Shown here: in pieces, positions 25,995 to 35,278 of the stretch
Position numbering within the stretch: position 1 is the first letter of the stretch
Layout of the letters: every line of letters begins with the position of its first letter
From: Thiomargarita sp.
Lineage (GTDB): Bacteria; Pseudomonadota; Gammaproteobacteria; Beggiatoales; Beggiatoaceae
Reading direction: 5' to 3'
NCBI GenBank assembly: GCA_020721045.1
Contig: DYNN01000005.1
Span: 1 to 64,000, forward strand
DNA: 64,000 nucleotides
Made by a program: the position numbers and the translations under genes
The notes under the pieces: model-generated
Seen by the model: the letters and a program-made list of their open reading frames with translations, nothing else
Told to the model about the DNA's origin: nothing
Databases searched by the model: none

Positions 25995-28900
25995 ATGCAG
26001 AACATACTCAATTATCGTATTTCCCAACAGATACACTACAGTACCAAGTCTATTGTCTATCGCGCAATTCGTGAGTATGATCAACAGCCTGTTATTATTA
26101 AACGACTCAAGTCAGATTTTCCCACAGCAACTGAATTAGCCCGCTATCGTCATGAATTTGAAATTCTTAACCAGTTAACAATACCGAGCGTAATCCAAAT
26201 TTATGAATGGCAACCCTATCAAAAGAGTTTAGTATTAATAATTGAAGACTTCGGTGGCGAATCTCTAAGCTTAATATTAAGACAACAATCTTTATCCCTA
26301 CCAATATTGTTATCATTATTGATTCAAATGGCGGATTGTTTAGGGCAAATTCATGCCAATAATTTGATTCATAAAGATATTAATCCGAATAATATTATCT
26401 GTAATTTAGCAACAGGGCAAATGAAGTTAATTGATTTTGGCTTAGCCAGTCGTTTACCGCGTGAAAATCCGACCTTACAAAGTCCAAATCAGTTGGAAGG
26501 GACATTGGCTTATCTCTCGCCGGAACAAACGGGACGAATGAATCGAACGCTGGATTATCGCACTGATTTATACTCGTTGGGAGTGACTTTTTATGAATTA
26601 TTGACAGGACAATTACCATTTATTTCTCAAGACCCTTTGGAAATGGTACATAGTCATATCGCTAAGCTTCCAGTGCCAATTGCCAAAATCAATCCACAAA
26701 TTCCAACTATTTTGTCTGATGTAGTGATGAAATTAATGGCTAAAAATGCAGAAGATCGTTATCAATCTGCATTTGGATTAAAGTATGATTTAGAACATAT
26801 TTTAGCCAATTTGCAACAATTTGAACAGTTATCAAGCTTCAAACTTGCTCAACAGGATATTTCCAGCAAATTTCATCTACCGCAAAAACTTTATGGACGT
26901 GAGACTGAAATAGAAACTTTGCTTGCTGCGTTTAATGGGATAACCGAAGGCAATGCCAAAATGGTGTTAGTAGCAGGTTATTCAGGTATTGGTAAGTCTG
27001 TATTAGTTAAGGAAATTTACAAATCTTTGAGTCGCAGCAAGGGCTTTTTTGTAACTGGTAAATTTGACCAATTTCAACGTAATGTGCCTTATACTGCAAT
27101 TGTCAGTGCATTTAGTGAATTAATCCAACAGCTACTCTCTGAAGATAATGAATCTTTATCTGCTTGGCGCAATGAGTTATCTCAAGCACTATATCCTAAT
27201 GGACAAGTAATTATTGATGTTATTCCTGAAGTTGGATTAATTATTGGACCGCAACCGCCAGTGCCAACTTTGGGGTCGATGGAGTCTCAAAATCGTTTTA
27301 ATCTAGTGTTTCAAAACTTTGTCCGTGTATTTAGCCAACCTAAACATCCTTTAGTCATTTTCTTTGACGATTTACAATGGGTTGATTCGGCAACTCTTAA
27401 ATTATTAGAAGTGATGATGCTGGATAATTTTCAAAAAGCCTTATTGTTAATCGGTGCTTATCGGGATAACGAAGTTTCTTCCAGCCATCCACTCATGATT
27501 ACGTTGGATACGCTCCATCAAGAAAAGATTTTTCTAACACAAATAATATTAAAGCCATTAGCTTATGAACAGATTAATCAACTCATTGCTGATAGTTTGC
27601 AACAAACACTACAATCAGTTGAATTATTAACAGATTTAGTGATGCGTAAAACTGGCGGTAATCCATTTTTCGTCAATCAGTTTTTACATACTTTATACGA
27701 AGAAAATTTACTCAACTTTATACCACCGACTTCTACCGATAGGGGTGGTTGGCAATGGGATGTTACTCAAATTGAAGCCCTTAATATTACTGATAATGTC
27801 GTTGATTTAATGGTGAATAAATTGCGAAAATTGCCGATGGCTTCACAAAAAGTACTCCGTTTAGCTGCTTGTGTGGGAAACCATTTTGATTTAGTAACAC
27901 TGTCAATTATTTATGAAAAGCCGACGATAGAAACTTTTCAAGAAGTCATGCCAAGTATTACGGAAGGCTTTATTTTACCCACTACAGGATTAGAAATCAG
28001 TGGTGAAACAACACACCATTCTCAATTTCGCTTTTTACATGATCGCGTGCAACAAGCGGCTTATTCACTGATTAGTGATGCTCAAAAACAAGCAGTTCAT
28101 TTGAAAATTGGACGGTTATTGTTAGCAAATACAACGGCTTTAGATGAGCAATTGTTTAGTATTGTTGATCAACTTAATGAAGGGATCAGTTTAATTTCAG
28201 AGGAAACAGAACGATTGCGCTTGGCTGAATTGAATTTGAAAGCTGGGAAAAAAGCTAAAGAATCAATTGCCTATAATTCTTCTGTTCAATATTTAAAAAC
28301 GGCTATTCAACTCCTACCAATCAATTTTTGGAAAACTCACTATGAGTTAGCTTTTACGCTACATTGGGAATGGACAGACAGTGAATTTCGTTTATCCAAT
28401 TTTGCAATCGCTGAACAATTAACCGACGAACTTTCGACACAAGCAGAATCAATTGCAGATAAACTTAAGCTTTACCATCTACAAATTGAGCTATACGGCA
28501 TTCAGGCAAAATACCAGCGTTGTGTGGAAATCTGTTTAGATGCTTTACACCTCCTTAACGTTGATTTACCTCCATTAAGTAAAATCACAGCCGATAGCTT
28601 TTTGCCAGAGCTAGAAAAATTTAAACAATTGTTAGAAAATCGTGCTCTTGATAGCCTATTTGAACTACCAGAAATGCAAGATTACCAAGCTAAAGAAATA
28701 CTGTTGTTAGTGTCGAAATTAGCAGGGATAGCTGTCATCGGTCATCCTAATTTTTATCTGCTTTTGACGCTTATTGGGATTAACTATTCATTGCAATATG
28801 GTAATTCTAGTGATTCAGCCTTCGCGTATGTTCTCTTAGGGGGTATTTTTATTACTCATTTTCGCGACCACATCACTGGACACCGTTTAGCGCGCATGGG

Positions 28901-31205
28901 GATTCGTCTGATTGAAGAAAAATATCCAAATCCACAACTGATCACTAGAGAATCCGCTTTTTTTGCTTGGCATATTAACCATTGGATGGCAAATCCACTC
29001 ACTAATTTGGACGTAAGTAAACGCGGATTTTTAAAAGCAATCGAATGTGGTGATTTGACTTTTGCTACTTACAATTATGGCGTATCGCCACCACCACTAT
29101 TTTTCACCGGCGCCCCATTAAATGAATTAATTGTAGAAGTAGATAAAATCATCGAATTTTGTGGTGCGAATAAACTAATCTTTACTATTGCCATTTCCTT
29201 AACGCTCATTATGAAGATGGTTGCTTTAAATTTACAAGGTAAAACTAAAGATTATCTAAGTTTTTCCTATCAAGACTCGCTTGAAACCATTGATGAATCA
29301 CAATTTATTATAGATTGGGAATTTGTACCAATGGTTGTGGGTACTTTCTACATTCGTAAATTTCAAAGTCTTTATTTATTCGGAGAATATGAAAAGGCAT
29401 TATCACACATGCCCGTGATTGATAAGAATTTTGATGGCTGTGGTGGACATCTCGTTACCTTTGAATATCATTTTTACCGTGCTTTAACGATTTTAGCATT
29501 ATATTCAAATTATTATAAAATAAAGCCAGATCATTTAACCCCATTTGAAGCAAGTCGCGACTTCATTAAAAAATGTGCAGATCAATGCCCGAGTAATTTC
29601 CTATTCTTTCAACGTCTATTAGAAGCAGAAACAGCGCGTTATCAAGGTCAAGATTTAGAAGCTATGGATTTATACGACCAAGCAATCGCAGTGGCTAAAG
29701 AAAATCGCTTTATTCATAACGAAGGATTAGCAAATGAATTAGCAGCCAAATTTTATCTCTCAAAAGGTAAAGCACAATTTGCAGCTATTTACCTTTATGA
29801 AGCCCATTACGACTATCAATCATGGGGAGCAACAGCAAAAGTACATCAATTACAAACTCAACACTTATCACTGCTTACCAGACAATCCACTGGGTCAGCG
29901 AATTTTCTTCGTTCCCAAATAACCACTACATTCGAAGCCTTAGGCAGTACACAAGAACTCGACTTAAACAGCATTATCAAAGCTTCTCAAACCCTATCTG
30001 GAGAAATCGTCCTTCATCAACTACTAAAACAAATGATTCACATCGTGATCGAAAATGCGGGTGCAGAGCTAGGTTATCTACTATTTTTCAAGAAACAACA
30101 ATGGGTTATAGAAGCACAAGGCGGACAACAAACTGCAGCTATCTTACAATCCATACCTATTGACGATAACTGCCTAGTTTCCACCGCAGTGATTCACTAC
30201 GTCGCACGTACTCAACAATGGATCACGCTAGATGACGCGACCAAAATAGGCAACTTTACCCAAGACCCGCACATTATCCAATCACAAGTCAAATCATTGT
30301 TGTGCTTACCATTAAAACACCAAGGACAACTCACTGCCATCTTATACCTAGAAAACAACCTAGCCATTGGCGCGTTTACCTCAAAACAACTAGAAACCCT
30401 TAATTTACTCTCCTCACAACTGGCAATCTCGATTGAAAACGCCCAACTTTATGCCAATTTAGAACAAAAAGTTGTAGAACGTACCCATGAACTTGCAGAA
30501 AAAAATGTACGCTTAATTCAACTCGATCAAGAAAAAAATGAATTCTTAGGTATCGCTGCTCATGACTTGAAAAACCCATTATCAACGATTCTAGGCTTAT
30601 CAGAGATGCTCGTCGAAGATATCAATGACTTATCCCCAGAAACAGTCATTGAGTTCGCCACTAACATTAGTATTAGTGCCAAACAAATGTTTGATTTAAT
30701 TGTAAATTTATTAGATGTTAATCAGATTGAATCGGGTAAATTCAAGATATTATGGCAAGCAGTTGACTTACATCCATTAATTCAACAAATCCTAAACAGC
30801 TATCAAACACGTGCAATTGCCAAACAAATTCACCTGAATTATCAAGCACAACCCTGTGTAATCCAGCTAGATTTCAATATTGCGCGCCAAATTTTAGACA
30901 ATATTATTTCCAATGCAATCAAATATTCGCCACTGGCAAAAAACGTTTATGTACGCTTAATTGAAACCGAAACGTCAGTACGCTGTGAAATTCAAGACGA
31001 AGGACCTGGCTTAAGCGAAATTGATAGACAAAAGCTATTTGGTAAATTTGCCCGCCTAACGGCTCAACCAACAAAAGGCGAACATTCCACTGGTTTAGGT
31101 TTGTTCATTGTTAAGAAATTAGTGACTGCCATGCACGGACAAGTCTGGTGCGAAAGCGAACTGGGAAAGGGTGCGACATTTACTGTTGAATTTAATAAAA
31201 TTTAA
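25995..31205 (+). CDS. Giant hybrid Ser/Thr kinase-AAA-GAF-histidine kinase
   Basis: The 1736-residue cytoplasmic signalling protein has this domain order. A Ser/Thr kinase spans about 1-275 (VIIKRLK Lys36, LIHKDINPNNII catalytic Asp128, LIDFGLAS Asp147). An AAA/ORC-like ATPase spans about 295-560 (VAGYSGIGKSVLVKEI near 328, FFDDLQW). A long helical repeat region spans about 600-1300. GAF is about 1333-1485. The histidine kinase has HDLKNPLSTILG (His near 1522) and a HATPase (NIISNAIKYSP, DEGPGLSE, TGLGLFIVKKL) to the end. This matches the multi-domain kinases of cyanobacteria and large sulfur bacteria. The ATG at 25995 opens the kinase fold. The ligand is unknown. Confidence 0.9.
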   Translation: MQNILNYRISQQIHYSTKSIVYRAIREYDQQPVIIKRLKSDFPTATELARYRHEFEILNQLTIPSVIQIYEWQPYQKSLVLIIEDFGGESLSLILRQQSLSLPILLSLLIQMADCLGQIHANNLIHKDINPNNIICNLATGQMKLIDFGLASRLPRENPTLQSPNQLEGTLAYLSPEQTGRMNRTLDYRTDLYSLGVTFYELLTGQLPFISQDPLEMVHSHIAKLPVPIAKINPQIPTILSDVVMKLMAKNAEDRYQSAFGLKYDLEHILANLQQFEQLSSFKLAQQDISSKFHLPQKLYGRETEIETLLAAFNGITEGNAKMVLVAGYSGIGKSVLVKEIYKSLSRSKGFFVTGKFDQFQRNVPYTAIVSAFSELIQQLLSEDNESLSAWRNELSQALYPNGQVIIDVIPEVGLIIGPQPPVPTLGSMESQNRFNLVFQNFVRVFSQPKHPLVIFFDDLQWVDSATLKLLEVMMLDNFQKALLLIGAYRDNEVSSSHPLMITLDTLHQEKIFLTQIILKPLAYEQINQLIADSLQQTLQSVELLTDLVMRKTGGNPFFVNQFLHTLYEENLLNFIPPTSTDRGGWQWDVTQIEALNITDNVVDLMVNKLRKLPMASQKVLRLAACVGNHFDLVTLSIIYEKPTIETFQEVMPSITEGFILPTTGLEISGETTHHSQFRFLHDRVQQAAYSLISDAQKQAVHLKIGRLLLANTTALDEQLFSIVDQLNEGISLISEETERLRLAELNLKAGKKAKESIAYNSSVQYLKTAIQLLPINFWKTHYELAFTLHWEWTDSEFRLSNFAIAEQLTDELSTQAESIADKLKLYHLQIELYGIQAKYQRCVEICLDALHLLNVDLPPLSKITADSFLPELEKFKQLLENRALDSLFELPEMQDYQAKEILLLVSKLAGIAVIGHPNFYLLLTLIGINYSLQYGNSSDSAFAYVLLGGIFITHFRDHITGHRLARMGIRLIEEKYPNPQLITRESAFFAWHINHWMANPLTNLDVSKRGFLKAIECGDLTFATYNYGVSPPPLFFTGAPLNELIVEVDKIIEFCGANKLIFTIAISLTLIMKMVALNLQGKTKDYLSFSYQDSLETIDESQFIIDWEFVPMVVGTFYIRKFQSLYLFGEYEKALSHMPVIDKNFDGCGGHLVTFEYHFYRALTILALYSNYYKIKPDHLTPFEASRDFIKKCADQCPSNFLFFQRLLEAETARYQGQDLEAMDLYDQAIAVAKENRFIHNEGLANELAAKFYLSKGKAQFAAIYLYEAHYDYQSWGATAKVHQLQTQHLSLLTRQSTGSANFLRSQITTTFEALGSTQELDLNSIIKASQTLSGEIVLHQLLKQMIHIVIENAGAELGYLLFFKKQQWVIEAQGGQQTAAILQSIPIDDNCLVSTAVIHYVARTQQWITLDDATKIGNFTQDPHIIQSQVKSLLCLPLKHQGQLTAILYLENNLAIGAFTSKQLETLNLLSSQLAISIENAQLYANLEQKVVERTHELAEKNVRLIQLDQEKNEFLGIAAHDLKNPLSTILGLSEMLVEDINDLSPETVIEFATNISISAKQMFDLIVNLLDVNQIESGKFKILWQAVDLHPLIQQILNSYQTRAIAKQIHLNYQAQPCVIQLDFNIARQILDNIISNAIKYSPLAKNVYVRLIETETSVRCEIQDEGPGLSEIDRQKLFGKFARLTAQPTKGEHSTGLGLFIVKKLVTAMHGQVWCESELGKGATFTVEFNKI

Positions 31206-31313
31206 AATGTTAGAAGTTGCGCATTGATAAAAATAATTGTCGCTAGTCAGGTTGCCATGCAATAAACTAACTCCATTACGCCATAGGTTATAACCTTATG
31301 CGTTCAATTTCTC

Positions 31314-31343
31314 GCCCTGCATGGTATGATGTGGGGCTTTTTT
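31314..31343 (+). terminator. Rho-independent terminator after the giant kinase
   Basis: GCCCTGCAT (31314-31322) pairs with ATGTGGGGC (31329-31337, two G-U pairs), loop GGTATG, followed by TTTTTT (31338-31343). It lies 109 bp after the kinase stop and would end its transcript. Confidence 0.7.
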
Positions 31344-31377
31344 ACGTGTGCTATACTTTGAATTGAAAGAGCTATAG

Positions 31378-31410
31378 CTATAGGGCGCAATAGCGTTAGC
31401 GTATTGCGCC
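31378..31410. repeat. Palindromic repeat, copy A
   Basis: This 33-bp palindromic unit (CTATAGGGCGCAATAGCG...ATTGCGCC) is repeated in inverted orientation at 31525-31557 with 31 of 33 bases identical. Each copy is itself a hairpin around GCGTTAGC/GCTAACGC. Confidence 0.7.
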
Positions 31411-31524
31411 GCATGGAAACACCGACATTAGCCTAAAAGAATTGGTCATGACAAACTACTATCATCACTAGGTTGAATAGGGCGTTTATTCTATAGGTTG
31501 GGCAATATTGTGTCGTAAACATAC

Positions 31525-31557
31525 GGTGCAATACGCTAACGCTATTGCACCCTATAG
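31525..31557. repeat. Palindromic repeat, copy B, inverted
   Basis: Inverted copy of 31378-31410 (31/33). A further CTATAGG at 31491-31497 pairs with the final CCTATAG, so 31491-31557 can fold as one larger hairpin. Confidence 0.7.
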
Positions 31558-31574
31558 ATTACTACAAAGCAAAT

Positions 31575-31759
31575 GTAGGGTGCATAAGGCGTAAGCAGCA
31601 ATGCCATTAAGTTAAGCGTTTCCCCCCTTTTTTAAAGGGGGGCAGGGGGGATTTAAGTAATTGAAATATAAAAAATCCCCCTCAATCCCCCTTTGGTAAA
31701 GGGGGAAGCAAAACTTCCTTAACTTAATGCTATTGGGCGTAAGCAGCCATACGCCCTAC
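31575..31759. repeat. REP-like unit split by a MITE
   Basis: GTAGGGTGCATAAGGCGTAAGCAGC up to 31599 and CATACGCCCTAC ending 31759 are the halves of one palindromic unit related to 20798-20870. They are separated by the element at 31600-31734 and rejoin perfectly if that element and one copy of the 12-bp GGCGTAAGCAGC direct repeat are removed. Confidence 0.75.
31600..31734. mobile_element. MITE with AATGCCATTAAGTTAAG ends, flanked by 12-bp direct repeat
   Basis: The terminal repeat AATGCCATTAAGTTAAG at 31600-31616 is inverted at 31718-31734 with one mismatch. GGCGTAAGCAGC flanks it directly at 31588-31599 and 31736-31747, as expected for a target duplication. The 100-bp interior carries opposing C/G tracts (CCCCCCTTTTTTAAAGGGGGG and a similar one) forming hairpins, no gene. 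The same ends occur on the unrelated-interior element in rnfG. Confidence 0.8.
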
Positions 31760-31764
31760 TCGCC

Positions 31765-31781
31765 AATGCCATTAAGTTAAG
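31765..31781 (+). repeat. Solo terminal repeat of the same MITE family
   Basis: AATGCCATTAAGTTAAG occurs again, exact, 31 bp after the complete element ends, without an inverted partner before the next gene. It is probably the remaining end of a deleted or partial copy. The rest of the gap to 31948 shows only a 25-codon frame from 31790 that I do not support as a gene. Confidence 0.7.
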
Positions 31782-31948
31782 GATTTAGAATGAATATTTA
31801 CGTTGAGTTCGATAATAAAGCCTATGACAAAGATTTTTACTACTTTCGGCAATACTTTAGATTTTAAATTAGACTTGATTGAAATGTAAATATTACACTG
31901 ACATAATTGGCAGACATATATTTGGATATTTATGTCAAACTCACGTTT

Positions 31949-34186
31949 ATGATTCATTTTCTTAAAAAAATCCGCTTTAAAAACAAATTACGCATCATCA
32001 TTTTGGTGACCAGTGGCACTGTTTTGCTATTGGCTTCAATTGCTTTTGCCATTAATGAATCTTTGAATTTTCGCAACAATATGGTCAGTGAACTCTTTGT
32101 ATTAGCTGATCAAATTGGTATCAATAGTACTGCTGGACTGCTATTTGATGATAACAAAACTGCCAACGAAAATATTGCTGCTCTCAAAGCAAATACCCAT
32201 ATTATTGTTGCACATATTTTTTCTAAAACCGGTGCACCCTTTGCCAGTTATTATCGAGAAGAATCACCTAACACATTTATTGCAGAATTTACTGTTGATA
32301 AATATTATTTTGACAATAAGGAAGCCAAAAAAATCGTTGATGATGGATATTTTTTTCATGATGACTTTGTAGAAATTTTCAAAACCATCACTCATAAACG
32401 TGGACGCAAGATAGGTACTGTTTATATTCGTTCAGATTTGGAAGCTTTCGATCAGCATTTATTACGCGCTGCGACTATTGTTGTAGTGATTTTAGTAGTT
32501 TCACTGATTCTAGCATTTTTTCTTGCCTCCAAATTACAACACACTATTACAGCACCGATTAATAATTTATTGAATGTGATGCAACATATATCGCAATATC
32601 AAGATTATACCTTACGTGTCACTAAAATTTCTGAAGATGAATTGGGCAATTTAGCAGATGAATTTAACAACATGCTTAATCAAATTGAAAATCGTGATAG
32701 CGAATTATCTATATATCGCAAATATTTACAAGATGTTGTCAATGAACGCACTGAGCAGTTGACTAAACGTAATGCTGAATTAGCTATTGCCAGTGAACAA
32801 GCCATGGCGGCGAATAAAGCAAAAAGTGCGTTTTTAGCCAACATGAGTCACGAACTACGCACACCGCTAAACGGTATTTTAGGCTATACCCAAATTTTTA
32901 ACCGCGATAAAAATCTCACTCCCAAGCAGCGTGAAGGCATCCAAATCATTCAACGCAGTGGTGAATATTTATTGACTTTAATCAGCGATATTTTGGATTT
33001 GTCTAAAATTGAAGCAGGGAAAATTGAATTGTATCCGGCTGATTTTCAACTAAAACAATTTCTAGCTGGCATTGCTGATTTATTTACTATGCGAGCAATG
33101 CAGAAAAATGTTGAATTTGTCTATAAGTTTTCAGAACGTTTGCCTGAGGGTATTCACGCTGATGAAAAGCGATTGCGACAGGTATTGATCAATTTATTAA
33201 GCAATGCGATCAAATTCACCGAAAAAGGGCGAGTACAATTTAAAGTTGATTACTATCATGATAAAACCTATTTCAAAATAGAAGACACTGGATTGGGTAT
33301 TGCAGAAGGTGATTTAGAAAGAATTTTTCTACCTTTTCAACAAACTGGCAGCAGCAATTATCGTTCAGAAGGGACTGGTTTAGGTTTATCGATTACTAAA
33401 ACTTTAGTTGAAATGATGGGCGGAAAACTGCATGTTGAAAGTACTTTAGGACAAGGTAGCACTTTTTGGATGGAACTTGATTTTCCCATTGCAACGACTG
33501 CTTTTGATCAAGTTAACGAAGCGTTGACTGTGATTGGTTATCGCATTCCCGCGAACGTGGGTAAAACGCGCTATCAAATTTTAGTCATTGATGATAAAGC
33601 AGAAAATCGCACAATGCTTATTAATTCACTGACACCCTTAGGTTTTGATGTGATTGAAGCAGAGGGTGGACAAACGGGCATTGACATCGCGCTGGTGCAA
33701 CATCCCGATATGATTATCACTGATTTAATGATGCCGGATATGGATGGTTTTGAGACGACGCGCCGTTTTAGAACACTACCCGAATTTAAAAATACGCCCA
33801 TCATTGCGGCTTCTGCCAGTGTTTTTGAGCATCATCATCAAGAAAGTAGCAACGCCGGTTGCAATGATTTTTTAGCCAAACCAATTCGTGAAGATGTTTT
33901 ACTTGAGAAATTAGAACACTATCTTAAATTGGAGTGGATTTATGAACAACCAACAGCGGATGAAGAAGTTGTTGTTGCTGAAATGATCAGTCCATCGCCC
34001 GCTCAAGCCACTACTTTGCATGAATATGCATTATTAGGAGATATTGATGGTATTTTAACTTATCTTGAACAATTGGAACAATCTGAGCCTCAGTTAAAAG
34101 TGTTTATTCATCAAGCCCGTGAATTAGCAGAAAATTTTGACGTTGAACAATTACGTACTTTAACCAAAGAATATATGGTTTCATGA
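31949..34186 (+). CDS. Membrane hybrid histidine kinase with receiver domain
   Basis: The 745-residue sensor has TM1 near 15-37, a periplasmic sensor (about 40-175, CHASE8-like in position), TM2 near 178-200 and HAMP (200-255). HisKA has MSHELRTPLNGILGYTQIF (phospho-His near 301). A HATPase follows (NLLSNAIKFTEKG, DTGLGIAEGD, GTGLGLSITKTL). A receiver domain (about 545-655) has VIDDKAENRTM, phospho-Asp in MIITDLMMPDMDGFE and the Lys in FLAKPIRED. A 90-residue helical tail could be a partial Hpt but lacks an obvious HxxKG. The start at 31949 precedes a basic segment and TM1. The stop overlaps the convergent receiver-kinase by 6 bp. Confidence 0.9.
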   Translation: MIHFLKKIRFKNKLRIIILVTSGTVLLLASIAFAINESLNFRNNMVSELFVLADQIGINSTAGLLFDDNKTANENIAALKANTHIIVAHIFSKTGAPFASYYREESPNTFIAEFTVDKYYFDNKEAKKIVDDGYFFHDDFVEIFKTITHKRGRKIGTVYIRSDLEAFDQHLLRAATIVVVILVVSLILAFFLASKLQHTITAPINNLLNVMQHISQYQDYTLRVTKISEDELGNLADEFNNMLNQIENRDSELSIYRKYLQDVVNERTEQLTKRNAELAIASEQAMAANKAKSAFLANMSHELRTPLNGILGYTQIFNRDKNLTPKQREGIQIIQRSGEYLLTLISDILDLSKIEAGKIELYPADFQLKQFLAGIADLFTMRAMQKNVEFVYKFSERLPEGIHADEKRLRQVLINLLSNAIKFTEKGRVQFKVDYYHDKTYFKIEDTGLGIAEGDLERIFLPFQQTGSSNYRSEGTGLGLSITKTLVEMMGGKLHVESTLGQGSTFWMELDFPIATTAFDQVNEALTVIGYRIPANVGKTRYQILVIDDKAENRTMLINSLTPLGFDVIEAEGGQTGIDIALVQHPDMIITDLMMPDMDGFETTRRFRTLPEFKNTPIIAASASVFEHHHQESSNAGCNDFLAKPIREDVLLEKLEHYLKLEWIYEQPTADEEVVVAEMISPSPAQATTLHEYALLGDIDGILTYLEQLEQSEPQLKVFIHQARELAENFDVEQLRTLTKEYMVS

Positions 34187-35278
34187 TACGGATGGTAAAG
34201 TAAAATAAAATCGACTTCCTTGTCCTTGCGTACTTTCCACGCCGACTTGACCACCGCAGCGTTCAACAATACGTTGCACAATAGACAAACCTAAACCATG
34301 TCCTTCAATGCGTGCTTGACCAATGCGTGTGAAGGGAATAAATAAACGCTGCTGTTCTTCAAGTGTTAATCCTTCACCATTATCATCTATCCAAAATTGA
34401 ATCATGCCGTTGTCATTTTCGGTAAAACCCAATGTCATTTGAGGGGGTTTACCGCCATATTTAATCGCGTTACTGATGTAATTTGCCCACACTTCTTCAA
34501 TCCAAGGTGCGTAACCTCGTGCTACTAACCAATTGTCCGGCATAGTGATTACCGCTTGTGATTCGGTAATTAGCAAAGCTAAACGCTGTTGTACTTGAGT
34601 TACAATCTTTGCCATTTCAAGTGATTGCATTTCAACATCACCTTTGCGAGAACTGGCTAATAACAGCAACGCATTAATAATATTAACCATTTTCCATGCA
34701 GCTTGTTCTGCGTTAGCGATAAATTTTAATGCGTTTTGACTAACTTGTTCGCCCAATTCTTCTTGAGATAAAGCCAAGTAATTGACAATGGCATTAATCG
34801 GATTTTTTAAATCGTGCGCAACCGTGTGTGCAAAGGCTTCTAATTCTACATTTTGTTGTTCAAGTGCTTGCTGCAATTTTCTCACCGTCAAATGTGCGTT
34901 AATGCGCGCTAGGACTTCTTCTTGTTGAATCGGTTTAGTAATGTAATCAACAGCCCCAATTTCAAAGCCTTTGACTTTATCCACTACATCAGTCAGCGCG
35001 GTCATGAAAATCACGGGGATGTCAGCAGTTTCTGGATTTTCTTTAAGATGACGACAGGTTTCAAAACCATCCATTTTAGGCATCATCACATCTAATAAAA
35101 TTAAATCTGGTTTAGCTAAAGTAACCTGCATCAACGCATCGTGACCATCACGCGCAATTCGTATTTTAAAGCCTAATTCCTTTAGATAAGAAAACAAAAC
35201 CTTCAAATTGGTCGGCACGTCATCTACTAACAATAATGTACTGGTTTTAAATAACAAGGCATCCATTTTATTTTTCAT
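34181..35278 (-). CDS. Receiver domain fused to histidine kinase
   Basis: The 365-residue soluble protein has an N-terminal REC domain (LLLVDDVPTNLKVLFSYL, phospho-Asp in LILLDVMMPKMDGFE, Lys in DYITKPIQQEE). A short coiled linker leads to HisKA (FAHTVAHDLKNPINAIVNYL) and HATPase_c (NYISNAIKYGG, DDNGEGLTLEE, GHGLGLSIVQRI). This REC-HK order is found where one kinase feeds another, and the membrane hybrid kinase lies convergent next door. ATG at 35278 is within the nagZ 3' end (11-base overlap); a second ATG at 35266 is possible. Confidence 0.9.
   Translation of the reverse strand: MKNKMDALLFKTSTLLLVDDVPTNLKVLFSYLKELGFKIRIARDGHDALMQVTLAKPDLILLDVMMPKMDGFETCRHLKENPETADIPVIFMTALTDVVDKVKGFEIGAVDYITKPIQQEEVLARINAHLTVRKLQQALEQQNVELEAFAHTVAHDLKNPINAIVNYLALSQEELGEQVSQNALKFIANAEQAAWKMVNIINALLLLASSRKGDVEMQSLEMAKIVTQVQQRLALLITESQAVITMPDNWLVARGYAPWIEEVWANYISNAIKYGGKPPQMTLGFTENDNGMIQFWIDDNGEGLTLEEQQRLFIPFTRIGQARIEGHGLGLSIVQRIVERCGGQVGVESTQGQGSRFYFTLPSVS

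Noticed and set aside
31617-31717. Opposed C/G tracts as a possible terminator or G-quadruplex
   Set aside because: They lie wholly inside a mobile element and repeat its internal palindrome; a regulatory role cannot be supported here.
31790-31867. 25-codon frame (MNIYVEFDNKAYDKDF...) after the solo terminal repeat, with AAGGATT upstream
   Set aside because: Too short, with no recognised motif or neighbour support; the ribosome-like bases are part of the repeat edge.
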